DNA of 64,000 bases from Gemmobacter nectariphilus. Lineage in GTDB: Bacteria; Pseudomonadota; Alphaproteobacteria; Rhodobacterales; Rhodobacteraceae. Positions 40,364 through 49,971 of this stretch are shown here, piece after piece (position 1 is the first letter of the stretch; every line of letters begins with the position of its first letter). The translations under genes were made by a program, and so were the position numbers. Under the pieces are notes generated by a model that saw only the letters and a list, made by a program, of their open reading frames with translations, was not told the DNA's origin and made no database searches. The DNA is taken from the NCBI GenBank assembly GCA_020721445.1, contig DYMU01000010.1:29315-93314 (forward strand), read 5' to 3'.

Positions 40364-43300
40364 ATGTGCGCCGATACGCCCACCACCACCATGCCCGACT
40401 ACCGCGACACCGTCTTTCTGCCCGAAACGTCTTTCGCGATGCGCGCGGGCCTGCCTGCGCGCGAACCCGACTGGCTGGCCCGGTGGGAGGCGATGGGTAT
40501 CTATGACCGGCTGCGCGAAAAGCCGGGCCGTGCGCCCTTCGTCCTGCATGACGGCCCTCCTTACGCCAACGGCCACCTGCATATCGGCCACGCGCTGAAC
40601 AAGGTGCTGAAAGACATGGTGGTGCGCAGCCAGCAGATGATGGGCTTTGACGCCCGCTATGTGCCGGGCTGGGATTGTCACGGATTGCCGATCGAATGGA
40701 AGATCGAGGAACAGTATCGCGCCAAGGGCCTGAACAAGGACGATGTCGATATCGTCGCCTTCCGTCAGGAATGCCGCAAGTTCGCAGAAGGCTGGATCGA
40801 CGTTCAGCGCGCCGAGTTCAAGCGTCTGGGCATCACCGGCAAATGGGACCGCCCCTATCTGACCATGGACTACCACGCCGAGGCGGTGATCGCGGAGGAG
40901 TTCATGACCTTCCTGATGAATGGCAGCCTTTATCAGGGATCCAAGCCCGTGATGTGGTCGCCGGTGGAAAAGACCGCACTGGCCGAAGCCGAGGTGGAAT
41001 ATCACGACCACACCAGCCACACAATCTGGGCGCGGTTCCCGGTCATTCGGTCGGATGCCTCCGGCGGGGGTATTTTCACCAAGAGGAAAACCGATGTGGT
41101 GATATGGACCACAACGCCGTGGACCATCCCGCAAAACCGGGCCATCGCCTTTGGGCCGGGCATTGCCTACGGGCTGTATGAAATCATCGGGCGGCCTGAG
41201 GACAGCCCGCTGACCATCGGGCATTGCCTGATCCTTGCCGACGCCTTGGCGGACAGCGCCTTTGCGCAAGCCAAGCTGGTGGGGCCCGAGATGGTGCGGC
41301 GGCTGTGCGATGTCTCGGCCAACGATCTGGCAGGGCTGGTTTGCGCGCATCCTTACCGCGGCATTGAAAGTGGTGCGGGCGAGTGGGACTTTGATGTGCC
41401 GCTGCTGCCCGGCGATCATGTCACCGATGATGCGGGCACCGGCTTTGTTCATACCGCACCCAGCCATGGCGATGACGACTATCAGATGGGCCTGAAGTTC
41501 GGGCTGCCGATGACATATAACGTCGAGGCGGATGGCAGCTATCGTGCTGACCTTCCGGTGTTCGGCGGTCAGGCGATCCTGACGCCCGAGGGCAAGGAAG
41601 GCCCGGCCAATGTGTCCAACATCAAGGCACTGGCGGCGCAAGGCGCGCTGCTTGCCAAGGGCAAGCTGAAGCACAGCTATCCGCATTCGTGGCGGTCCAA
41701 GGCACCCTTGATCTTTCGCAACACGCCGCAGTGGTTTGTTGCCATCGACAAGCCTTTGGACGATGGCATGGCCACCTATGGCGACACGATCCGCGCCCGC
41801 GCGCTGACCTCGATCAACGAGCTGGTGACGTGGACGCCGCAAACCGGGCGCAACCGCCTGTTCTCGATGATCGAGGCCAGGCCCGATTGGGTGCTGTCGC
41901 GCCAGCGTGCCTGGGGTGTGCCGCTGACCTGTTTCGTAAAAAAGGGCGCCAAGCCGACCGACGCCGACTTCCTGTTGCGCAACCCGCAGGTCAATGCCCG
42001 CATCACCGCCGCGTTCGAGGCGGAAGGCGCGGATGTCTGGTATGTGCAAGGATTCAAGGAGCGTGTGCTGCAAGGCATCGTCGATCCGTCGGAATATGAA
42101 CAGGTCTTCGATGTGCTGGATGTGTGGTTTGACTCAGGCTCCACCCATGCTTTCGTGCTGCGTGACCGGGAAGATGGGGCCAAGGATGGCATTGCCGACC
42201 TGTATCTGGAGGGCACCGACCAGCACCGCGGCTGGTTCCATTCGTCAATGCTGCAAGCCTGCGGTACCAAGGGTCGCGCGCCCTATCGCGGGGTGCTGAC
42301 CCACGGCTTTACGCTGGATGAAAAGGGCATGAAGATGTCCAAGTCGCTGGGTAACACGGTCGCCCCCCAAGCGGTGATCGACGAATACGGCGCCGATATC
42401 CTTCGGCTTTGGGTGGCGCAGTCCGACTACACCCAAGACCTGCGGATCGGCAAAGAGATCCTGAAAGGTGTGGCCGACAGCTATCGTCGGCTGCGCAACA
42501 CCATGCGCTATATGCTGGGCGCGCTGCACGGCTTTACCGAGGCCGAGCGCCTGCAGGTAGAGCAGATGCCGGAACTTGAGGCTTGGGTGCTGCACCGGCT
42601 GGCCGAACTGGATGCCGAGGTGCGCAGCGGCTATGCCCGCTATGATTTCCAGGGCGTGTTCCAGAAGCTGTTCACCTTTGCCACAACGGACCTGTCGGCG
42701 TTCTATTTCGACGTGATCAAGGACACGCTCTATTGCGACGCGCCTGACGCCCTGACCCGCCGCGCGGCGCGCACGGTGCTGGATATCCTGTTCCACCGCC
42801 TGACCACCTGGCTGGCCCCGATCCTGGTCTTCACCATGGAAGAGGTCTGGCTGGAGCGGTTCCCCGGTGATGACTCCTCGGTGCACCTGATCGACATTCC
42901 CGAAACCCCCGCCGCCTGGCGCAATGATGCGCTGGGGGCCAAATGGGCGCAGGTGCGGCAGGTGCGCCGCGTGGTGACGGCAGCGCTGGAGGTGCAGCGC
43001 ACCGCCAAGGTGATCGGCTCCTCGCTGGAGGCGGCCCCTGTGGTCCATGTCGCGTCGCCAGAGTTGCGGGCAGCCTTGCAAAATGTCGATATGGCGCAAG
43101 TTGCCATCACCTCGGCGCTTGCGCTGTCCTTCGGTGCGGCTCCCGACGGGGCTTTCACGCTGCCCGAGGTGCCGGGCGTGGGTGTTGTCTTCGAACTGGC
43201 CGCCGGCGAGAAGTGTCAGCGCTGCTGGCAAATCCAACCCGATGTCGGCAGCCACAAACACCCGGGCACCTGTGCCCGCTGCAATACGGTTCTGGGCTAG
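40364..43300 (+). CDS. ileS: Isoleucyl-tRNA synthetase
   Basis: A 978-residue class I synthetase that charges tRNA-Ile and edits valine. The HIGH motif is GHLHIGHAL (about 70-78), the editing domain contains VVIWTTTPWTIPQNRAIAF, and KMSKSLGN is at about 655. The C-terminal zinc site is CQRCWQ...CARCNTVL. At residues 230-243, just before the TTTPWT motif, the reading frame contains an exact copy of the intergenic repeat, coding for SDASGGGIFTKRKT. This segment is in the variable insert of the editing domain, so the enzyme should tolerate it. AGGA nine bases upstream sets the start. Confidence 0.96.
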   Translation: MCADTPTTTMPDYRDTVFLPETSFAMRAGLPAREPDWLARWEAMGIYDRLREKPGRAPFVLHDGPPYANGHLHIGHALNKVLKDMVVRSQQMMGFDARYVPGWDCHGLPIEWKIEEQYRAKGLNKDDVDIVAFRQECRKFAEGWIDVQRAEFKRLGITGKWDRPYLTMDYHAEAVIAEEFMTFLMNGSLYQGSKPVMWSPVEKTALAEAEVEYHDHTSHTIWARFPVIRSDASGGGIFTKRKTDVVIWTTTPWTIPQNRAIAFGPGIAYGLYEIIGRPEDSPLTIGHCLILADALADSAFAQAKLVGPEMVRRLCDVSANDLAGLVCAHPYRGIESGAGEWDFDVPLLPGDHVTDDAGTGFVHTAPSHGDDDYQMGLKFGLPMTYNVEADGSYRADLPVFGGQAILTPEGKEGPANVSNIKALAAQGALLAKGKLKHSYPHSWRSKAPLIFRNTPQWFVAIDKPLDDGMATYGDTIRARALTSINELVTWTPQTGRNRLFSMIEARPDWVLSRQRAWGVPLTCFVKKGAKPTDADFLLRNPQVNARITAAFEAEGADVWYVQGFKERVLQGIVDPSEYEQVFDVLDVWFDSGSTHAFVLRDREDGAKDGIADLYLEGTDQHRGWFHSSMLQACGTKGRAPYRGVLTHGFTLDEKGMKMSKSLGNTVAPQAVIDEYGADILRLWVAQSDYTQDLRIGKEILKGVADSYRRLRNTMRYMLGALHGFTEAERLQVEQMPELEAWVLHRLAELDAEVRSGYARYDFQGVFQKLFTFATTDLSAFYFDVIKDTLYCDAPDALTRRAARTVLDILFHRLTTWLAPILVFTMEEVWLERFPGDDSSVHLIDIPETPAAWRNDALGAKWAQVRQVRRVVTAALEVQRTAKVIGSSLEAAPVVHVASPELRAALQNVDMAQVAITSALALSFGAAPDGAFTLPEVPGVGVVFELAAGEKCQRCWQIQPDVGSHKHPGTCARCNTVLG
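41053..41088 (+). repeat. GGGGGTATTTT repeat copy inside the ileS coding sequence
   Basis: A 36-base copy of the otherwise intergenic element, 34 of 36 positions matching the copy after trpF. It is in frame, adds no stop codon, and codes for about 12 residues at the start of a variable loop of the editing domain. Confidence 0.85.
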
Positions 43301-43331
43301 ACACTTGGCGGCGCGCCCCGGCATTGGCCGC

Positions 43332-43418
43332 GATGCCTCCGGCGGGAGTATTTGACAAGCAGCAATCCGGGGCGCGCCTTGGCATTGCTGCTTTGAAAAT
43401 ACTCCCGCCGGAGGCATC
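43332..43418. repeat. Paired inverted copies of the GGGAGTATTT repeat between ileS and priA
   Basis: Left arm 43332-43366 (GATGCCTCCGGCGGGAGTAT...AGCAGCAAT) and right arm 43384-43418, which reverse-complemented matches it at all but three positions. A 17-base loop separates them. It lies between two convergent genes and would fold into a 35-bp hairpin in either transcript. Confidence 0.9.
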
Positions 43419-43444
43419 TGACCTTTGGCACGCGCGTGGACGGC

Positions 43445-45655
43445 TCAGTAGAAACTCTGCGGGTCGATGTCGATGGCGATGCGCAGGTTGGCGGGTGGTT
43501 TCAACTGGGCGATCCACTCGGCCACCGCGGCCTGAAAGCCCGCACCCTTGTCGGCCTTGACCAAGAGCCGCACCCGATGGCGGCCGCGCACCCGGGCGAC
43601 GGGGGCGGGGGCGGGGCCGAAGACCTGGGCACCAATGCGGCGCAACGGGGCATCGCGGCGGGCAAGCTCTGCCCCGAAATCAAAGACCTGCGCCACATCG
43701 GGGCCTGACAGGATGATGCCTGCCATACGACCGTAAGGCGGCACCCCTGCCGACTGGCGCTGGGCAGCTTCGGCTTTCCAGAACGCTTCCTCATGCCCGC
43801 CAAGGATGGCGCGGATCACCGGATGGTCGGGTTGGTGGGTTTGCAAGAGGGCTGTGCCGCGCAGGTTCGCCCGCCCGGCCCGGCCCGCGACCTGACGCAT
43901 CAGCTGAAACGTCCGTTCGGCTGCGCGCATGTCCGAGCCTTGCAGGCCAAGGTCGGCGTCAATCACGCCCACCAGTGTCAGCAGCGGAAAGTTGTGCCCT
44001 TTGGCCACGATCTGCGTGCCTATGATGATATCGGCGCCCCCGGCTGCGATCACGCCGATCTGCTCTTTCAGCGCGCGGGCCGAGCCGAACAGGTCGGACG
44101 ACAGCACCGCCACCCGCGCCGTGGGAAAGCGTTCTGCCACTTCTTCGGCCAGCCTTTCCACCCCGGGCCCGACGGCGGCCATCCGGCCTTCGACCTTGCA
44201 CGCCGGGCAGGCGGTGGGCACCGGCTTGGTCGCACCGCATTGGTGGCAGACCAGACGCTTGAGAAAGCGGTGTTCCACCATCCGCGCGTCACAATGGTCG
44301 CAGCCCACCTGATGCCCACAGGCCCGGCAAATGGTTACGGGGGCAAATCCGCGACGGTTCAGAAACAGCAGAGATTGTTCGCCCTTGTCCACCCGTGCGG
44401 CCACTTCTGCGGCCAGCTTTGCGCTGATGAACCGGTCATGTGTCAGCTTTTCGGTGCGCATGTCGATGGCCCGCATATCGGGCAGTTCGGCGGCCCCATA
44501 GCGGGTGCCAAGGTCCAGGCGCAGGTATTTGCCCTGATCGGCATTGACCCAGCTTTCCAGACTGGGTGTGGCCGAGGCCAGCACCACCGGGCAGCCTGCG
44601 ATCGAGGCGCGCAGCACCGCCATGTCGCGGGCATTATAGAGCACACCTTCCTCCTGCTTGTAGGAGGTGTCATGTTCCTCGTCCACCACAACAAGGCCAA
44701 GGTCTTGAAACGGCAAGAACAGCGCTGAGCGCGCGCCGACCACGAAGGCGGCCCCGCCCGTCGCCACCATGCGCCACAGCCGGCGGCGTTCGGTCATGGT
44801 GACGCCCGAATGCCATTCTGCCGGCCGCGCGCCAAAGCGCGCCTCGACCCGGGTCAGGAAATCGGCGGTCAGGGCAATTTCAGGCAGCAGAACAAGGGCC
44901 TGACGCCCGCGCCGCAGGGTTTCGGCCACCGCTTCCAGATAGACCTCGGTCTTGCCCGACCCGGTGACGCCTTTCAGCAGCGTGCAGGAATAGCCGCCCC
45001 GGTCAACCGCTGCCACCAGCGCATCGCCCGCGGCGATCTGGTCGCCCGCCAGCCGCCCCGGCGCGCCGCCGTTCAAGGCGGGATAGGGTGTATCCTTGGG
45101 CGCGTCTGCTTCGGCCAGAGCGCCCATGGCGACCAGGCCCTTGACCACCGACGCACCGCAGGCGGCCGCCTCGGTCAACTCGGCCAGCGTCACCGCTGAT
45201 CCGCCAAAGCCGCGCAGGGCGTCAATCACGCGAAACCGGGCATCGGTCAACTGGTTCGGCACCGGGCCCGCCAGCCGGTAGACCCGTCGCGTCGCGGGGG
45301 CCGCCATCAGCCCTGGCGCACGGGTGGCAAGGCGCAGCATCGCGGGTAGGGGGGTCAGGGTGTAATCGGCGGCGCGTGTCAGAAAGCTGCGCAATTCGGC
45401 GCGCAGCGGGCGCATGTCCAGCACACTGGCAATGCTGCGCAGCTTTGCCGGGTCAAATGTGCCCGTCCCCGGCCCCCAGACCACACCCAGAACGCGGCGC
45501 GGTCCCAGCGGCACCTCGACCAGATCACCATCGCCACAGCCACCTTCGGGCGCGCGGTAATCCAGCACGCCAAGGCCCGACCGGCCCAGCGGTTCGGTCG
45601 TCAGCACGCCCACGGTCTGCCCTTGGCTGTAGACCCGATCCGCCCCGCTTGCCAC
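43445..45655 (-). CDS. priA: Primosomal replication protein N' (replication-restart helicase)
   Basis: A 736-residue DEAH-type 3'-5' helicase that reloads the replisome at stalled forks. I take a GTG start (VASGADRVYSQGQTVGVL) with AGGCAGG upstream; the longer frame runs antisense to the transaldolase gene. The N-terminal DNA-binding domain is followed by Walker A GVTGSGKTEVY (about 230), Walker B VVVDEEHDTSYKQEEG (about 325), and the Cys-rich zinc loops CRACGHQVGCDHC and CHQCG. Full length and divergent from transaldolase. Confidence 0.94.
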   Translation of the reverse strand: MASGADRVYSQGQTVGVLTTEPLGRSGLGVLDYRAPEGGCGDGDLVEVPLGPRRVLGVVWGPGTGTFDPAKLRSIASVLDMRPLRAELRSFLTRAADYTLTPLPAMLRLATRAPGLMAAPATRRVYRLAGPVPNQLTDARFRVIDALRGFGGSAVTLAELTEAAACGASVVKGLVAMGALAEADAPKDTPYPALNGGAPGRLAGDQIAAGDALVAAVDRGGYSCTLLKGVTGSGKTEVYLEAVAETLRRGRQALVLLPEIALTADFLTRVEARFGARPAEWHSGVTMTERRRLWRMVATGGAAFVVGARSALFLPFQDLGLVVVDEEHDTSYKQEEGVLYNARDMAVLRASIAGCPVVLASATPSLESWVNADQGKYLRLDLGTRYGAAELPDMRAIDMRTEKLTHDRFISAKLAAEVAARVDKGEQSLLFLNRRGFAPVTICRACGHQVGCDHCDARMVEHRFLKRLVCHQCGATKPVPTACPACKVEGRMAAVGPGVERLAEEVAERFPTARVAVLSSDLFGSARALKEQIGVIAAGGADIIIGTQIVAKGHNFPLLTLVGVIDADLGLQGSDMRAAERTFQLMRQVAGRAGRANLRGTALLQTHQPDHPVIRAILGGHEEAFWKAEAAQRQSAGVPPYGRMAGIILSGPDVAQVFDFGAELARRDAPLRRIGAQVFGPAPAPVARVRGRHRVRLLVKADKGAGFQAAVAEWIAQLKPPANLRIAIDIDPQSFY

Positions 45656-45734
45656 CAACGCCTGCCTTTCGTTCGCTTTCGTCTTGGGGTAAACCCGGAC
45701 CGAACCCCTCGCAACCCATCCAAGGACGCCCGCC

Positions 45735-46388
45735 ATGAGATTCTTTGTCGATACCGCCGATGTCGCGGCCATTGCCGAGTTGAACGATCTGGGCATGGTG
45801 GATGGGGTGACGACCAACCCGTCGCTGATCCTGAAATCCGGCCGCGACATTCTGGAAGTCACAAAGGAAATCTGTGCCATCGTTTCCGGCCCGGTATCGG
45901 CCGAAGTGGTGGCGCTGAAAGCGGATGACATGATTGCCGAAGGCCGCAAGCTGGCCGCCATCGCCCCCAATATCGCGGTCAAGGTGCCGCTGACATGGGA
46001 CGGGCTGAAAACCTGCAAGGTGCTGACGGGCGAAGGCTTCATGGTCAACGTGACCCTGTGCTTTTCCGCCAATCAGGCGCTGCTGGCGGCCAAGGCTGGG
46101 GCGACCTTCATCAGCCCGTTCATCGGGCGGCTGGATGATATCAATCTGGACGGGCTTGAGGTGATCAGCGACATCCGCCAGATCTATGACAACTACGGGT
46201 TCGACACGCAGATCCTTGCGGCCTCGGTGCGCAGCGCCAACCACGTCACCCAATGTGCGCTGATCGGGGCCGATGTGGTGACAGCCCCGCCCGCGGTGAT
46301 CAAGGCGATGGCAAGCCATGTGCTGACCGACAAGGGGCTTGAGCAGTTCATGAGCGACTGGGCCAAGACCGGGCAGAAAATACTGTAA
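45735..46388 (+). CDS. Transaldolase, small (TalC/FSA-like) type
   Basis: A 217-residue Schiff-base aldolase of the small transaldolase group. It has [25 protein letters not shown], the Schiff-base Lys in [12 protein letters not shown] (about 84), [19 protein letters not shown], and the [12 protein letters not shown] strand. The group includes both pentose-phosphate transaldolases and fructose-6-phosphate aldolases; I favour transaldolase because of the length and the common annotation in related genomes. It is followed by a large GC-rich inverted repeat. Confidence 0.92.
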   Translation: MRFFVDTADVAAIAELNDLGMVDGVTTNPSLILKSGRDILEVTKEICAIVSGPVSAEVVALKADDMIAEGRKLAAIAPNIAVKVPLTWDGLKTCKVLTGEGFMVNVTLCFSANQALLAAKAGATFISPFIGRLDDINLDGLEVISDIRQIYDNYGFDTQILAASVRSANHVTQCALIGADVVTAPPAVIKAMASHVLTDKGLEQFMSDWAKTGQKIL

Positions 46389-46405
46389 GTGGTTTCTTTG
46401 AGAAA

Positions 46406-46531
46406 GCCCCCCACCCCCATCCCCTCCCCACGAGGGGAAGGGGAGGTTTTCTGACAGAAGTCACAGTGTGCCAACTTTCCCGTTGCGCGCCTCCCCTCCC
46501 CCTTCGTGGGGAGGGGATGGGGGTGGGGGCT
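46406..46531. repeat. GC-rich inverted repeat element (copy B) between transaldolase and asparaginase genes
   Basis: Left arm contains CCATCCCCTCCCCACGAGGG; the right arm contains TTCGTGGGGAGGGGATGGGG, its near reverse complement. About 42 bases lie between the arms. Same family and layout as 10434-10557. Confidence 0.85.
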
Positions 46532-46537
46532 ATTCGG

Positions 46538-47389
46538 TCACGACAAGCCCAACCACAGCCTTGCCAGCGCCAGTTCGGCCGTTTCCGTTCCGCCATTTTC
46601 CACCCCTGCCGCCCAGAGCGCGGCCCCGGCGGCATAGGCGGCGGGTTCCAGCCCGCCGGTTTCACATTGGCTGACCGCGCGGATGCGGCAGCCTTTGGCG
46701 ATAGCCTCGCGCAAGGCGGCCTCGATCTGCGGATCTTGCATCATCGTGCCTGCGCCGAACACCCGCAGCACCGCGCCGTCAAGTTCGGACAGGGCCGCGC
46801 CAAGGGCGGGCGCCGGCAGACCGGGCGACAGCGACAGCACCGCCAGACGTCGGTCGGCAAAGCGGCGCGCGGTCGGGGGCAGGGCGGATTGCGGCGTTGG
46901 GCGAAAGGCATCGGACTGGTGGCTGTCACGTTTGACCAGCCCGATCGCCGGCATGACCCGGCCCGCAAAGGCCAGCCAGACCCCGGCTTGCCCCGACACC
47001 GCCGCATGCAGTGCCAGCGACAGGTTTGCCTCGGCATCGCCCCCGGCCCCCAGGGGCAGCATCGAGCCGCATAACACCACCGGAATCCGGGTCTGCCCCA
47101 GCGCCGAAGCCAAGGCCGCGCCGGTATATGCCATGGTGTCGGTGCCGTGCACGACGATCACCCCCTCGCCTGCGAAAGCGTCGATCCGGTCCAGCATCAG
47201 GTTCCAGTCGGTCGGTCGGATATTGGCGCTGTCGATCAGCGGATCGAAGCTGTCGACCAACGCTGTCACGCCCTTGGGCAGCAGGGTGGGCAAGGCGGCT
47301 TGCACGATACCGTCACCGGGGCGCAACCCGTCTGGGCCGGGCACCATGCCGATGGTGCCGCCGGTATGGATGACCAGAATATCCGCCAT
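46538..47389 (-). CDS. Asparaginase
   Basis: A 283-residue L-asparaginase of the bacterial type I/II fold, hydrolysing asparagine to aspartate and ammonia. The N-terminal nucleophile motif is HTGGTIGM (Thr near 10), and the second catalytic motif is VIVVHGTDTMAYTG (about 83-94). No signal peptide is present, so it is probably cytosolic. It is shorter than the 330-350 residues common in the family, with a compact C-terminal domain. AAGGCG upstream of the ATG. Confidence 0.9.
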   Translation of the reverse strand: MADILVIHTGGTIGMVPGPDGLRPGDGIVQAALPTLLPKGVTALVDSFDPLIDSANIRPTDWNLMLDRIDAFAGEGVIVVHGTDTMAYTGAALASALGQTRIPVVLCGSMLPLGAGGDAEANLSLALHAAVSGQAGVWLAFAGRVMPAIGLVKRDSHQSDAFRPTPQSALPPTARRFADRRLAVLSLSPGLPAPALGAALSELDGAVLRVFGAGTMMQDPQIEAALREAIAKGCRIRAVSQCETGGLEPAAYAAGAALWAAGVENGGTETAELALARLWLGLS

Positions 47390-47551
47390 CGCCTTGCCCC
47401 CCCATGCGCGTCGCCCTGCGCGACATATCAGATACAGCCTGTCTGCGGAATGGCGCAGCATGCTGCACCCCCGGCGGAAAGGCTTTCCAGTGCTTTCCTC
47501 TTTCCGCTATATTGCCCGCCAAAGACGCAAAAAAAGCCGGGCAGATTTTAC

Positions 47552-48244
47552 ATGATCGAACAAGACCTGCGTGACCGCATCATTGCGGAACCCGAGACCA
47601 TTCTGGAAGACCGCGATCTGATGCAGGCTTTGATCGGGGCAAATGAACGGGCGATGGGCAGCAATATCTTCGATCTGCGCGGCATCGCGATGGAACGGCT
47701 GGAAAATCGGCTTGACCGTCTGGAAGACATCCACCGCACGGTGATTGCGGCGGCCTATGAAAACCTGGCTGGCACCAATCAGGTGCACCGTGCCATCCTG
47801 CAAATGCTGGACCCGCTGAGTTTTGAGGATTTCCTCAAGATTCTGGCCAGCGATGTGGCGGCGACCTTGCGGGTGGATTGCATCCGCCTTGTGCTGGAGT
47901 CGGTGCAAAGCACCGATGACCCGGCCCTGCGCAAGCTGGGGGATGTGTTGTTCGTGGCGGAACCCGGTTTTGTTGGCGAATATCTGACGGCCGGTCGCAA
48001 CATCCCGCTGCGCGCGGTGACACTGCGCCAGACCATTCCGTCCTCGGACCAGATTTATGGCGACCGCGCCGGGTGGATCCGGTCCGAGGCGCTGTTGAAG
48101 CTGGATTTCGGCAAGGGCCGTCTGCCGGGCCTGCTGGTGTTGGGGGCGGAAGACCCGCATCAGTTCAAGCCGACGCATGGCACCGATCTGCTGGTGTTTT
48201 TTGGCGGCGTGTTTGAACGGACCATGCGCCGCTGGCTGTCTTGA
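47552..48244 (+). CDS. DUF484 family protein
   Basis: A 230-residue protein of the DUF484 family, related to GAF domains: an N-terminal helical part (IIAEPETILEDRDLMQALI, then MERLENRLDRLEDIHR) and a GAF-like domain ending GAEDPHQFKPTHGTDLLVFFGGVFE. It is regularly found upstream of xerC. Here the TGA overlaps the xerC TTG, so the two are coupled. Its role beside the recombinase is unknown. The ribosome site is weak. Confidence 0.88.
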   Translation: MIEQDLRDRIIAEPETILEDRDLMQALIGANERAMGSNIFDLRGIAMERLENRLDRLEDIHRTVIAAAYENLAGTNQVHRAILQMLDPLSFEDFLKILASDVAATLRVDCIRLVLESVQSTDDPALRKLGDVLFVAEPGFVGEYLTAGRNIPLRAVTLRQTIPSSDQIYGDRAGWIRSEALLKLDFGKGRLPGLLVLGAEDPHQFKPTHGTDLLVFFGGVFERTMRRWLS

Positions 48245-49161
48245 CCGCGATCTCGCCGCAGGTGCGTGAGGCTTTGGCAACCTGGGGCCAGCAGCTTTCC
48301 GCGATCCATGGCGCGGCGCGGAACACGGTCATCGCCTATCAGCGCGATGTGACGGGATACCTGGATTTTCTGGCGATCCATCGTGGTGGCACCGAGGGCC
48401 TCGGGCATCTGGCCAGCCTGCCGCAAACGGACCTTCGGGCCTGGATGGCGCATGAACGCGCGCGCGGGCTGTCGGCGCGGTCGCTGGCGCGGTCGCTGTC
48501 TTCGGTGAAAAGCTTCACCGCCTGGGTGGTGGACCGGGCGGGCGCCGATGCCACCACCGTGCTGTCGGCCCGCGCGCCACGTTTCAAGCGCAAACTGCCG
48601 CGACCGCTGAGTGTGCAAGGCGCGCAGGACATGATCGACACCGTGGCCGATCAGGGCGCAGAGGGTTGGATCAGCGCGCGGGACCGTGCCGTGCTGACGC
48701 TGCTTTATGGCTGCGGCTTGCGGATATCCGAGGCGCTGGGCCTGACCGGCGCCGCACATCCGTTGCCTGATGTGCTGCGCATCACCGGCAAAGGGGGCAA
48801 GACCCGGCTGGTGCCGGTGTTGCCGGTGGCCCGTGCGGCGGTGGCCGATTACGCCCGCCAGTGCCCCTATGACCTGTCGCCCGATGCGCCGCTGTTTCGC
48901 GGTGTGCGCGGGGGGGCGCTGAACCCGCGTCTGATTGCACTGGTGATGGAAAAGGCACGGATGCAGTTGGGCCTGCCCGCCACCGCCACGCCGCACGCGA
49001 TGCGCCACAGCTTTGCCACCCATCTTCTGTCGGCCGGGGGCGATTTGCGGGCGATCCAGGAACTGCTGGGCCATGCGTCGCTGTCGACCACGCAGGCCTA
49101 TACGGCGGTCGATGCCGCACGGCTGATGGAGGTTTACGAAAAGGCCCATCCGCGCGCCTGA
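48241..49161 (+). CDS. xerC: Site-specific tyrosine recombinase XerC
   Basis: A 306-residue recombinase that with XerD resolves chromosome dimers at dif. It begins at a TTG overlapping the DUF484 stop (TTGA). The SAM-like N-terminal domain includes TVIAYQRDVTGYL. Catalytic residues are visible: Arg in YGCGLRISEALGL (about 161), Lys in TGKGGKTRLVPV, HAMRHSFATHLL (His, Arg), LGHASLSTTQAYT with His and the nucleophile Tyr near 285. xerD is not in the window. Confidence 0.93.
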   Translation: MTAISPQVREALATWGQQLSAIHGAARNTVIAYQRDVTGYLDFLAIHRGGTEGLGHLASLPQTDLRAWMAHERARGLSARSLARSLSSVKSFTAWVVDRAGADATTVLSARAPRFKRKLPRPLSVQGAQDMIDTVADQGAEGWISARDRAVLTLLYGCGLRISEALGLTGAAHPLPDVLRITGKGGKTRLVPVLPVARAAVADYARQCPYDLSPDAPLFRGVRGGALNPRLIALVMEKARMQLGLPATATPHAMRHSFATHLLSAGGDLRAIQELLGHASLSTTQAYTAVDAARLMEVYEKAHPRA

Positions 49162-49200
49162 CCGGTTGCACGGCAACGCGGATTGCGCCATCAAGCGCAG

Positions 49201-49905
49201 ATGCACCTGCGATACAAAGCCCTGTCCGTTCATCTGCTGACCGCCACCGGCGCGGTGCTGTCGATGTTTGCCATGCTGGCTGCGGTCGAGGAAAAGTGGA
49301 GCCTGATGTTCCTGTGGCTGGTGCTGGCGCTGATCGTCGATGGCATCGACGGCCCGCTTGCGCGGCGCTATGAGGTGGACAAGAACTGGCCCACCTATGA
49401 TGGCGTGCTGCTGGACCTGATCATCGACTTTCTGACCTATGTGTTCATTCCGGCCTATGCGCTGTTCAAATCCGGCTTGCTGCCGGGCTGGACCGGCTGG
49501 ATCGCGATCATCGTCATCGTCTATGGCAGCGTGATCTATTTTGCCGACACAAGGATGAAGACCAAGGACAAATCCTTTGCCGGTTTTCCGGCTTGCTGGA
49601 ACATGGTGGTGCTGGTGCTGTTTGCCGTGGCCCCCGGCAAGGTGCTGATCCTGGCCATCGTCATTGCATTGACCATCACCATGTTCACCAACCTGAAGTT
49701 CATTCACCCCACCCGCACCAAACGCTGGCGCAACGTATCCTTGCCGGTGTCGCTGGCCTGGGTGGTTTTTGCGACATGGGCGGCGGCGGTGAACTTTCAG
49801 GAAGGTTCCTGGGCGCATTGGGGGTTGGTCATCACCTCGCTGTATCTGACCTTCGCAGGCATCGCGCAGCAGATCCTGCCCGAGCGCCCGGGTGCGCCGG
49901 CCTGA
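49201..49905 (+). CDS. pcs: Phosphatidylcholine synthase
   Basis: A 234-residue integral membrane enzyme that condenses choline with CDP-diacylglycerol. The CDP-alcohol transferase motif is modified as in Pcs: VDGIDGPLARRYEVDK, then YDGVLLDLIIDF. About eight membrane helices follow. The short spacing between the motif halves separates Pcs from PgsA/PssA. I take the ATG at 49201; a TTG six codons upstream is possible. Phosphatidylcholine is common in alphaproteobacterial membranes. Confidence 0.93.
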   Translation: MHLRYKALSVHLLTATGAVLSMFAMLAAVEEKWSLMFLWLVLALIVDGIDGPLARRYEVDKNWPTYDGVLLDLIIDFLTYVFIPAYALFKSGLLPGWTGWIAIIVIVYGSVIYFADTRMKTKDKSFAGFPACWNMVVLVLFAVAPGKVLILAIVIALTITMFTNLKFIHPTRTKRWRNVSLPVSLAWVVFATWAAAVNFQEGSWAHWGLVITSLYLTFAGIAQQILPERPGAPA

Positions 49906-49971
49906 CCCCGCGCCTGTATCGGGCACAATCGCGCGCTTTATCTGCGGGCGGGCCCCGTATATGACGGTTTG

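Noticed and set aside
39779..42073. Minus-strand reading frame of 764 codons
   Set aside because: It runs antisense to ileS. Only its last 123 codons (from 40147) encode a real protein, the DUF2237 family member with its own ribosome site.
43445..46072. Long N-terminal extension of PriA (875 codons)
   Set aside because: The first ~140 codons run antisense to the transaldolase gene; homology begins after the GTG at 45655.
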